35,154 bases of DNA from Ettlia oleoabundans (lineage: Eukaryota; Chlorophyta; Chlorophyceae; Chlamydomonadales). Position numbers and translations under genes: made by a program. This document shows positions 19,991 through 30,259 of the stretch, piece by piece (position 1 is the stretch's first letter; each line of letters opens with the position of its first letter). The stretch is taken from the NCBI GenBank assembly GCA_019693395.1, contig JAAMXP010000588.1, forward strand, positions 4,914 to 40,067, in the 5' to 3' direction. The notes beneath the pieces were generated by a model. It did no database searches. It saw only the letters and a program-made list of their open reading frames with translations, and had not been told where the DNA came from.

Positions 19991-22900
19991 ATGATGGGTA
20001 TGAGCTGCAGACTTCGGCCCGCTGGCGCCCTGAGCCAAACAGCACCTTTCCGCTCGCAGAAAGGCCGGTTCTCCTGCTCTGTGCACGCCACGGGACAGCA
20101 GAGGGTGCTAAATCATCTCCCACGCAGCCAGCAGGTGGGCCCGGGCTTGCTCTGTAGACGGCTGTCTTGTCCCGACACCCGCTCTCAGCCAGCTCGTTGT
20201 GTACAATCAGTGTTACGGGCTACATGGGAACGGTGCCGAGACGGCAGCCGGTCGCTGACACCACCCAGTATCCACCCTGCTTCCTTGCCCACCTTGCTTG
20301 CCCACCGTCCCGCCGCTATCCCGCAAGGCCTGCTTCCCGAGCATCTCCTTCAATTTCCACCGCCCTGAACCGTCCAAGCTATTGCCCATGCCTTACATTG
20401 TCAAAAAAATTGTGCAGGACCAAGATCATGTGTCAACCCGCCCCACCTCTGATGAGCCCCACACGACACCGGCCCTCCAAACCAGGTGGCGATCCTCCTC
20501 CTCAACCTCCCTAAGCATCGACCCTTCTGATCTGGAATTTGGGACAGACCCCATCAGCGGTGACACGCTGGAGACACCTGACCAGCTGGTGCCTCAGCAG
20601 GACGACCGCCTGCACCAGCAGGACGTTGCGAGCGAGGACTACCAGGTGGGTGGGTGGGTGGGAGGGGGGCCAGCACGCAAGTGTGCTTTGCTGCTGGGTG
20701 GTCAGATGTGAAGGTGGCTGCTATGGTTATCTGTTGGGCCGAGGCTCAGGTCGAGCCAGTCGAATCTGCGTGCTCCAGCAAGCAATAGATAAAGCTCAAA
20801 GCGTTTTTGGCTGGCACCCCAGCTGACTGCCCATCCCCTCGCTGGCTGCTGCTCAGGCGGGAGCGGCTGCGCAGGACATAGCACATTTGGTGCTGGAGGA
20901 CCTACATGAGGAAGAACAGCGTGGCTTGCAGCAGGTTTGCAGTGTACAGCAGGCTCTGCTGATTTGCCTTGACTCAAGGCGGAGAATGATCTGTCAAGAT
21001 GTGCGCTGCAACGCTGCTGATCATAATCATTACGCACCCCTAAAGCTGCCCAACCCGTTTTGCTGGTCTGAAATCTGATGCGCGGCGTGGTGCAGAGGCG
21101 TGAGGCGCACCAGAACGCAACAGCCACCGACAGCACAGCAGAGGAGCGGAAGGTGAGCATGCACCTGCTGTCGGAATTCTTGCCATTTCTGGCCATAACC
21201 CCACCCATCCCCACAGGGAGGCGAGCTGGCACCTGTTGGTGTTCACGGCGGGCACCAGGCACCTGCCATTTGGTGCCGGCTGAGAAAACTGTTGTGTGAT
21301 AGATTAACAGGCAGTAGGGTACCTACTGAGCCTACCGAAACTGGTCAGTCGCTCACCTTCAATGCAGGGCAAGTGGTACATACCGCCACACGCTGTCCCA
21401 GTGCGCCGGACTTCTAGTGACCCCCTGGTCCCACGCGTCAATCACACCCACACCAGGTCAGGAGCAGCAGTCGCAGCGCACGTATGCCCCCTCCTTGGCT
21501 CTCTTTCAGTGCTTCAGCACGGTGCTGTTCTTCCTGGTGCTAAAGCTAATGCTGCAGCTGAACGTCAGTGATACTGATTCAGCTGAATGTCAGTGATACT
21601 GATTCAGCTGAACGGCAGTAACACTGATTGATTTGGTCCTGTGAGCTCCCTCCCCACTGATGGTGGGCTACCTCCAGCCATTACTGGGGCATGTGGAAAG
21701 CACCCTATTCATGGCACCTTTGAACACTCCATACCGGCCCTTCTCGCAGGCTGCAATTGAACCATCGCCGCGTCCTGCCAGTGCCTCCTACCTGCGGTGC
21801 TGGAGATGGGGCTTGCAATCGTGGAAGCACTGAGGCGCCAGGTGTGTCCTGTGTGTCATGCTTTTACCGTCTTGTGCTGCCTCCAGCTTCCAAAAATCAG
21901 CATGTCAGCCACCATCATTAAGAGTTTCACACTGGTGGCTCCAACTGCGCCGTTATTTTGCGTAATTTGCTGTCTTCTGGCACACAACTGCTGTACACAG
22001 TGCTGTATGTGGCTCGTTGCTGAACAGCTCCCTCTTCCTGTCCAACCGACACCCAACCCGACCCAAGCCCACAATTACCCCCCAACCACCACCCCTTCTG
22101 CCCTGGCAGAGACATACAAGATTGAAGGCGACGTGCTCCGCGGCACTGAAGCAACGTTCTACTTCAAGTCCGGTAACAATGCTGGCAGCGAAGGTGGCGA
22201 CAGGAATAGGAGGCAGCCTGGCGCCCAAGAGGGGCCAGTGCAGGGTGAGTGGCGCACTGCAGCACTCCCTCTGATCAAGCGGCAGGCTTCAAACATCTTG
22301 TGCCTGAGTTGTACTGGCAGAAGAAGCAAGCAGGAATGCCACAAGCTGGATTAGCCCCTACAAGGCGATACAGGCAGGAATAGCTGTTGGGGACGCTGTA
22401 GGCAGACTGGTATCACGCATCTTATTGCATGTTCGTAGTGTGTTTGTTGTATGTTCTGCTGCAGCTGAACACCGCAGCTCTGGTTCTGCCGCAGAACAAG
22501 CAGTGAAACATACTACGAACATGCAACAAAACGCCTGACAGCCGTCCGCCTACAGCGTCCCTGAAGCGCTATGCATGCCCTGGCGGCCAAGGCATGCATA
22601 GCGCGTGCACCCCGGCTGGGTGGCACCGCAGCGCGGTCTTGGTACCACTTTCTTCCAGTGCTTACTCATTTGTGGGACGCAGGTGCTCTGCAAAGTGGGG
22701 AGGAAGTGTGCAGCGCCTTTTCAGCCTGGAATTGACTGGTTACTCCTGTGGATGCTTGACTGATGATGCAGGTGCTCTGCACAGCAGGGATGAGGAGCAA
22801 AGCGCATCGAAGCTCGATGGCGTGCCTTCCCAGCGTCTGCGCCGGGAGGCAAATGATTCACGCATGCAGGCACAGAGGTGAGGCGAAGGTAGCCAGGTAT

Positions 22901-24191
22901 GCAGGGAAGTTACCATCATTTGATGGCGTGCTGCCTGCCTGGCCATGCTTTGTTGGCTGGTTGTTGGCGGTTCAGCGACAGGTGTGCAACCATATACTGC
23001 CGCAGGGCATCCATGCGGTGCGAAAGTGTTGGGTGCTGATGCCTTGTGATGGACTCTTAACAACAACCTTGCCAACCTGTGCAATGGTATGTTCCCTCCA
23101 TGCAGTGCCCGTCTCCCTGGCCCCGGAGGAGCAGGAATAGGCCGTGTTATTGATGTGGCGTCTGGCAGGTAGGTTGCAAATTGTAGGGCGTGGCATAATA
23201 GACTGAAGTGCATGTGCTTAATGGCGTGATGAGGGATGTTGACCATGTCTGCCTTCATTCAAATGTCTGCCTTCATTCATCAATGTACTTTGTGCTGGAT
23301 TCCAACATCCCATGGCTGTCGGCTATTCCTATCCCACAGGGCTGCCGCCATCGGCCTGGGCTCTGCAGTCTTCCTGGAGCTGCTGACTCAGCAGAGTGTA
23401 ATTAGCCAGCTTCTTGGCAGGTGAGTGTGCCCAAACCCTGGCTTTTTCTGCTCAAGACCACCAGTGCTTTCTAGCAGATATAGTTGAATTGCACAAGGTA
23501 AACTTTGGACTCATTGCATTGGCAACATATTATATACCATTTAAGCCCCATCCACCGTGTCTGCTGATGCAGGTTTGAGGGTTCACGCCAGATCGAAGCT
23601 GCGATCCCAGATTGCCGATCGCTGGCTGCAGGAGGTACACAACTGCATACAGCCCGCCACAAGCATGCAACACTTCAGCTTCATTGTTATCTATTTGCAA
23701 GCTCTGCCTTCTGGAGACGCTCTGGAAAGGCCGGGTTGCTGATGGCGGTGATCTGTTTCTCCGCATGGCCTTTTAATATCTGCAGGCGGCATTGCAAAGT
23801 ACACATCTGCAATACTTTCACATTGCCTGCAGTTCTGCTGGCTTCCTTAATGGTCACCCTGGCTGAGCGCTTCACTAGCAGCGACGGTGTCTTCCCCAGA
23901 TGGCGCATGGGACTGTCTCCTGCGGCGCAGGTAAGCAGCTGCCCCCTTCGGCCCATGTTGCAGCATGCGTAAGCTGTGGTGGTGCATCATTGGAAAACCA
24001 AATCAGTCGTGCAGTACACTGCAGCAAATAGTGCACTGAAGATGACATCCCAAGACCCATGGGTCTCCACATGGCTTCTGCAGGTGTGGCTGGGGCGTGC
24101 GGCAATGGCGTTGTTTGTGCTGCTGCTGGCTTACGAGTCAGTGCATAGCAACCGCCCTGCCTTTGGCACTTTCTTCTACCTCTGGGGCTGA
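19991..24191 (+). CDS. LHC/ELIP-like three-helix protein, shorter tandem paralogue (gene B, 446 aa, 13 exons)
   Basis: Exons: 19991-20134, 20418-20645, 20857-20934, 21096-21152, 21368-21456, 21750-21841, 22110-22244, 22772-22877, 23106-23168, 23340-23420, 23573-23634, 23833-23930 and 24084-24191. Every exon has a counterpart in gene A with the same order; several keep identical lengths (78, 57, 89, 63, 81, 62 and 108 bp). Residues 1-48 resemble a chloroplast transit peptide; residues 49-320 are hydrophilic. Helix 1 carries VASGRAAAIGLGSAVFLELL, helix 2 VLLASLMVTLAERF, helix 3 WLGRAAMALFVLLLAYE. The last 35 residues differ from gene A at only two positions, while the N-terminal region has diverged strongly, so selection acts mainly on the membrane part. 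Gene B lacks exons 5-7 and 11 of gene A, and most of 9-10. The expected location is the thylakoid membrane; the biochemical role is unknown. Confidence 0.86.
21555..21629. repeat. Three tandem copies of a 25-bp unit in a gene B intron
   Basis: Units start at 21555, 21580 and 21605 with CAGCTGAAYGKCAGTRAYAC and end in TGATT. The first two differ by one base. They lie in the intron 21457-21749. Confidence 0.85.
22390..22561. repeat. Long intronic inverted repeat, 56-bp arms, 60-nt loop
   Basis: Arms 22390-22445 and 22506-22561 pair without gaps. The outer 14 bp are perfect and the inner part (GCATGTTCGTAGT) is perfect over 13 bp; mismatches cluster in the 23 bp between. It lies in the gene B intron 22245-22771. 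Candidates are a small-RNA precursor or a miniature transposon. Confidence 0.85.
22566..22604. repeat. Perfect 14-bp inverted repeat next to the long hairpin
   Basis: GCGCTATGCATGCC at 22566-22579 is the exact reverse complement of 22591-22604, with an 11-nt loop. It lies four bases after the long inverted repeat, in the same intron. Confidence 0.9.
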
Positions 24192-24758
24192 GGGTCCTAG
24201 GCACACAGGCCTGCAATTATTTGATGGTTGAGTGCAAATCACCATGAGCGTGTGATGTATCGGTTTGCTGATTTCGTCAACAGCAGAAGATGTGCTGTGG
24301 AAACTCCTGCAGCTGGCAGCAGTGCTTTGTTTGCTTGGCTTTGCAATGAGGGCAGCAAGAACATTTGAAGTACCACCCAATCAAGCAGTTTGGGAATCTT
24401 TCGTTTGGCCAACCTTTTTGATCCCTCGGCTCTACCGGCCCTTCAGGTTGCGGAAGCCCAGCTGCCCTTGCTGCCACTTGCACCGTGCATGTATTCCATG
24501 GGGTTCCTACAATTTGCATACGACTTGTACACCCAACATCATGTAAATGAAAGCGTTGGCTGCAGAAGAGGGTATGTGGTGTTCGTTTGGGTTGACGCGA
24601 AGAGCGCCAGGTGTCAGGTATCCGCTGCCGGAGCGGCAGGCACCGCCACCTCAGCTGCGCATCTAAAGTTGCACGTTGCGCGTCTGCGACGCCCGTTTTT
24701 ACCCCGGAGGGCGATCGTCGGCATGTTGGGACACCTGTCCGCAGTTTGAAGCCCAAGC
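24192..24758 (+). other. Gene B 3' UTR (TGTAA at 24542-24546) and kinase promoter region
   Basis: TGTAA at 24542-24546 lies 351 bases after the gene B stop. The remaining 212 bases precede the kinase start codon. An ORF at 24265-24546 with a hydrophobic stretch falls inside the 3' UTR and was not accepted as a gene. Confidence 0.55.
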
Positions 24759-27700
24759 ATGGCTTTTTGCGCTTTCCGCGAGCCCGCTCGGCTCGAAACA
24801 GCTGCGCTGCCGTCTGCGAGCTCATCCAGCAGCCTGCTGCTGACGCTAACACGCGGCCTGTCTGCTGTTATCCCGCCCTCCAGCAGTCCTACTGGCGGCG
24901 GTGCCAGCGTCAGCGCCGCTACTGCCGTGAGAAGCACCGGTGTCGGCCCATCAGCTGCAGCCGCATCACAGCTGACACTCCCAGACGGACGTTTAGGTGT
25001 GGGCACCCACCTGCCGTTGATGGCAAGGCGCTACCGCTATCTGGCGTACCTTGGGGAGGGCGTGTCGGCACAGGTGGGTGCGGGGGCCCAGTGTGCGACG
25101 CTGTGAACGCTCCTGCTGCCCTGCACACATTTTCAACTTGCTTTGCTAAGTTCTGTTTTAATTTTCACAAGAGACTTCCCCAATCTGCTAAGTCTTGTTT
25201 TCATCTCTACAAGAAATGTTGTTATATGCGCGCGCAACCTAGATTTGCGGAAGCTTCGTCTTTGCTATTTTTCTTTGCAAGACGCTATTTGATATGCAGC
25301 AGCAGCCTAGCTATGTGGGTGCTTGCAGGTTATCCTAGCTGAGGACAGCCTGGCGGCAGCACCCAGCAGGCTCGTGGCCATCAAGGTCTTGCGGCGGCAA
25401 CACGTGCTGTCTGGGCAGCGAGTGAGTGTTCTATGAATCCAACGACTATATGTTACCATTTACTTCTACCTGCCTCCACTAGGGGACAGTGGCTGGACAC
25501 AGAGAACATGATACTATTACCAGAGAGGTTTCAATAGCGCGGTATATAATATATACAATGGAGAGTAGGGTTATGATGTAGGTGTGGAGGGCTGCTCTGC
25601 AGACTGCTGGGTGCCTTCAACCCACCTGCCGCCGTCCTATTCCTCCCACTTTATGGCAAGCAAGTCCGCCCACTCAACGCAGGAGGCGCGAGCCTTGCGC
25701 TATCTGCATGGTGCTGCACCTGCGGGCGTTGCTCCGGGGGTGGTGCAGCTCCTGGACAGCTTCATGTTTGGCGCACACTTTTGCCTGGTCACAGGTGGGT
25801 GGGTCATCTTGGCTGGCGTGGCAGCAGCATGCATCGTGCTATGTCACAATTGGGGGGCCCTTGTGTTTTGGCGCGACGGCGACAGCAAGCTTGTGGCTGG
25901 TGGTCTGCTGATTGGAGCAGCGGGCGCCTTTGCTAGTAGCATTCGTATTTGTGTTACACGACATATCTTGTACTAGTAAACACCTGCTGATACCATTTAG
26001 GCAGCAGCGCTGGCTTGCTATGCTAAGTTTTACCTACCCACTCCATCGCCTACTGCTTTCTCCAGAGCGGCTCTACCCCTGGCTGCTGGACTGGGTGGCC
26101 CAGTCTGCACAGCTGCCGGCACAGGTGGCACTGACTCAGCTGCGCAAGATTGCACACCAGCTTCTGGTGAGGCTGAGAACAGTAAGAAAAAACACACACA
26201 TTATTTTTCTGGGGACTCTCTTTTACAAAGCTTTCCACGTATTATTACAAGTACATTGCAGTACACATTCTAGGCAACAGCCGCGCCGGCTGCATTGTGG
26301 CCTGCAGCAACCTGCGCCTTGCACTGCTGTTCAACACTCAGTCGTACCCATCTGCTCTCCATTCAATACTCATTTGCACCTTCACCCACGTTCAGCTTCT
26401 TGCCCTATGCAGGCTGCTGTGGCTTTCATGCACAACCACGGCCTCGTGAATGCCGACATAAAACCGGACAACTTGTTGTTTTGCGGCCCGCCAGGTGAGC
26501 AACTCGGTGCTGTCGGTGTGTCTGACTTGCTGCTGCTGCTGGCTGACATGCAGCCGAGAACAGTTCAGCAGTTGTTGTTGCCAGGTATTGTTGCTATTGC
26601 TGCCTGCGTGTAGAACGGGCCGATGTTTTTTTTTGGCCTAGCATATTGTAAAGAGGTGCTGCCCGTCTACCCGCAGGCAGCAGCAGCGTGGCTTTGCGGC
26701 TGGTGGACTTTGGCGGCTGCTTCAGCCTGACCGAAACCGACACCGGAGTAGTGGGGTGCGAGGTGCAGACGCTCCCGTACCGAGCGCCAGAGGTGCGGCG
26801 TGCTGCCTTCCTTTCCGCCCAGCGTTGAACATATGCGTTGGGGCCCACCCATGCAACCCCAGATTCCGGCTGGCTCAAGGGCTGGTAGTGGTTGCTGTGC
26901 TGTATGCTCTCTTATCGCTCAAGCAATTAATGCTTTCTTGTTGGTTGAGCACGGAACTCCCTGGTACCTGTGTATGCTGCATGCCTGCCCTCCCACATCC
27001 CAACTCAACCACCTCCTGTTGCTCGTGCCACCTGCCTAGCGCCTTACCTATGTTTTTTTTTGTATTTGCAGGCTGCCCTGGGGCTGTCTTATGGTTCTGC
27101 CATCGACCTCTGGTCTGTGGGCGTGGTGCTGGCTGAGATGGCGCTGAAGCGGGCGCTCCTTCCCTGTGATACACCGAGGGACTTGCTGCACCAGGTGGGG
27201 CAGCGGGGTGGCTGCGGGTGTGCTGGGACAAGCTGCAGGGGTTTTGTGCAAGTGTTTATAGCTGGCTGATGCAGTAGCCTGGCCATTCCAACAAGAATAC
27301 AGCGTGTTGCAAATGCGGTCTCCTTTTGCTGCCAACATTTTGTTAGAACTCTGGCGTACATGTGTGCATACCAACCACCGCATTCCTGCAGATGGTTGCG
27401 CTGCTGGGCCCAGTGCCGGAGCAGATGGTACGAAGCTCTCCGCTAGGCCAGCAAATGGGCTTGCCAAGAGCCGGCGGCCCAGCGGCAGCAAGCGCCGCGG
27501 CTGCAGTACCTGCACCAGCAGCGCTTCCTGCGGAGCTGAGCCAGCGGGTGGCGGCTGCTGCCGCGGCGCCGCAGCTGCAGCTGCCTGTGCCAACGTGGGG
27601 GTGCCCGTTGCATGCTGAGCTGGCGGCGGTGGATGCCAGCCTGGCAGATCTTGTCATGGGCTTGCTGGCATATGATCCAGCCAAGCGCCTCACTGCCCAG

Positions 27701-30066
27701 CAGGTGAGCCTGTGCATGGGCTGCCCCCTTCTTTTTGGCAAGATGGTATGGTCTAGTGCTTGCATGATGGCTACACTACTACATTGCTGCTCTAGAAAAC
27801 CAGCCCTGCTTGCCTACTTATTTGGGCGCAATAGTACTGCCCAAATGCCGCCTGGTTGTTTGGGAAAGACAATAGCGATGGTACGAGTGTAGCAAACAAT
27901 CAGGGTGAAAGCAACAGGAAGAGGGCACGTTGGTGCCTGGGTTCACCACATTCAAGGGGCTCGCATCGTCGCTCATAACCTGCAAGAGACGTTGAATTGA
28001 ACATCCGATTCCTCTCGTATCATGCACTGCAGGCGCTCCTTCATCCCTGGTTTGCCGCTAGCTGCCCGCTGCGGGCCATTTTCCCGCAGCTGAATGAACT
28101 GCGCCGCATGCAGCGCGCAGCGCCACATGACAATTTTGTTGCTGTTGTTACAACTGGTGGCGCTCCCCCGGCAGAGGCAACCCCCCGCGCTGAAGCCACC
28201 CGTGGCACGGCAAAGCCTGCCACTCCAGTAGCTTGTGCAACCGCAGGGGCTCGCACACAAGCAACAGCAGCTGGTGCGGCAACAGAGTGGCCTCCCCACC
28301 ATGACACAGCATGGCCAGTGGCACCGGTTGCTGCAACAGCCGGTGCCTTGTCACCTGCTGAACAGGCGCTATGCTATCAGGATGCGGTGGCAGTGGCAGC
28401 AGCGGCAGAGGCGGAGGCTGCTGAAGCGGCGGCGGCAGCCAGGGCTGTGCCCCCTCCGGCACAAAGACCGCAATGGCAGCAGAAAGACCAGCTACGCACC
28501 GACGTGCCTTTGGAGCAGCAGCCAAATTCCACACCAGGAGGCGAGCAGCAGCAGGGAAGGGAAGAACTGGCGCGGTGGCAGGCACTGTCAGCAGGTCTGG
28601 CCCCACAGGAGCAGCAGCAGCAGCAGTCGCGGCTGCCAGCAGCGCACATGGCGGCACGGCAGTGGGAGGAGCAGCGGCAGCTTGCGGCAGCTGACCCATA
28701 TGGAGGCAGCTTTTCTTTGGAGGTGACCCCGCAGCGGGAGCAGCGAGGGCAGCAGCATGCGGCAGCTCCAGATATTGTAGCACACTCACCAGCCGTCCAG
28801 TCCAAGCAGCTTGCGGCAGCTTTTGGGAACTTGCCTCAACCGCTGGTGGCTGGCAGCGTGGCGCCTGGCCACGCCGTGGAGCGAGTTCAGCGGCAGCAGC
28901 AACAGAGGCAGGGACAGCAGGAGGAACAACAGCAGAAAGTCAAATCACAACAGGAAGCGCAGCAGCAGCAGCAGCAGCCTAAGCCGCCCGTGATGGCTTC
29001 GGTAGCGGGCCAGCTGGCGGCAGAGCGCTCGCTTTTGCTCTCACAGCAGCAACCGCAGCAGCAGCAACCGCAGCAACCGGAACAGCCTAGCGTGCCAGAC
29101 ACGGTGGGTGCTGCGGCTGGTGCGGCTGTCCCGGCAACGGCTGCACGCAGGCGCCGCAAGCCCAGCGCAGGCCGTTGCGGCGGCGGCGGTACTGAAGTCC
29201 GCAGCAGCAGAAGGCAGCAGAAGGTTGCGTCAAAGTCGGAACAATGTGAGCAAGAACACCAGGCTGAGAGCAGCGCCAGAGCACTTGATCTGTTGTTGCA
29301 AGCGCTAGAAGCAGATGAAGAGGCCGGAAAGGCGGCAGAAGATGAGCGGCAGCGGCGTGGAGCAGCGCTTCAGCCGCCAAGAAGCGGCGCGGGACAAACC
29401 GAGGGCAAGACTCCGCGTCGAAATCATCATGCGGCGGGTGGGGGCGGCGCTGCTGCTGGGAGTGGCAGGAGCGTGAAGCAAGCGGCGGCGGCAGGTAAGG
29501 TGGGCCTGGCGGCAGCGCAGAAGCCCCAACGCCAGCCAGCCAAATCGGTGGCGGCGAGTAGCGGCGCCTTTGCCTTGCCAGCTGGCGGGACGCCGGTCAA
29601 AGCTTCTGCTCAGCGTGCGGCGCAGGCAGCAGGTGGTCTGAGTGTTGCGCTCAAAAAGAGCGCTGCTGCCAGAAAGCCAGCTGGGGATTCAAATCTGGAG
29701 AAAGTGAAGCAGGAGAGTGCTGTTGCAACGAAGCCATCTGGCCTTGAAGGTGCAGCAGCGGGCGGCGGCAAGACACCAGCGGCAGTCAAGCGGAAGCGGG
29801 CAGTTGAGGGCGACGCCAGCAGGGCTGGCGAGTTGGGTGCTGAGCCGGCGCCAGCGGCTGACATGGCGGCGTCCGTGCCACCAGGCACAGCTCAGAAGAG
29901 GTTGAAGGCAGCCTCCGTTCCACCATCAAAACTTAAAGCTCCTGCTGAGTCGATTGGTGATGCCGGTGTTGGTGGTCAGGCAGCAGCGGCGCCGGCCACT
30001 GTTGGCACTCGCCCGCGGCGTGCTAAGCCGCCAGGGGAAAAGCCGTGGTGGAAGGTGCAGGACTGA
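24759..30066 (+). CDS. CMGC-type protein kinase (DYRK/HIPK/PRP4-like) with a long low-complexity tail (1095 aa)
   Basis: Nine exons join in phase: 24759-25073, 25329-25421, 25683-25794, 26066-26166, 26413-26494, 26677-26792, 27072-27194, 27392-27703 and 28033-30066. Residues 90-426 form a kinase domain: glycine loop LGEGVSAQV, VAIK lysine (Lys124), helix-C Glu (about 137), catalytic loop LVNADIKPDN (Asp222, Lys224, Asn227), DFG (245-247), PYRAPE (268-273), AIDLWSVGVVLAEM, and LTAQQALLHPWF at the end. LLGPVPEQM resembles the insert of DYRK/PRP4 kinases. HRD is replaced by NAD, so the His and Arg are missing, although the catalytic Asp, metal-binding residues and lysine remain; activity is likely but the regulation must differ from RD kinases. 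Residues 427-1095 are Ala/Gln-rich with polyglutamine runs near 728 and a basic patch ARRRRK near 790, perhaps a nuclear signal. The N-terminal 60 residues are Ser/Ala-rich and could mimic a transit peptide. Confidence 0.88.
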
Positions 30067-30095
30067 GGGATAGCTCAGTTACACATGAAGCAACC

Positions 30096-30100
30096 TGTAA
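30096..30100 (+). terminator. TGTAA polyadenylation signal of the kinase gene
   Basis: It lies only 30 bases after the kinase stop, closer than the other signals in this window. The next gene begins about 160 bases further on. Confidence 0.5.
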
Positions 30101-30259
30101 CATAGCGGATCAGTTGAACTTGGGTTGTAGTGGCTTCAGAAAGTCGAGGGCCAAGTGAACCTTCTGGGGGGTGGCGCCGGCGCCTTCCGACACGTGGCGC
30201 GTATCCTGCAGCGGCAACTGCATGTGAGGAGCCTGTCCGTCTGTACTACAGTTTTTAAT

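Noticed and set aside
20702..21262. Minus-strand ORF of 186 codons
   Set aside because: It is antisense to gene B exons 3 and 4 and their introns, with no splice or composition support.
24265..24546. Small ORF with a hydrophobic stretch (LLQLAAVLCLLGFAM) after gene B
   Set aside because: It lies between the gene B stop and its TGTAA signal, so it is most likely 3' UTR. No neighbouring exon supports it.
28148..28789. Minus-strand ORF of 213 codons
   Set aside because: It is antisense to the kinase tail. Repetitive GC-rich CAG/GCA sequence is open in several frames, and its product is low-complexity Ala/Pro/Leu.
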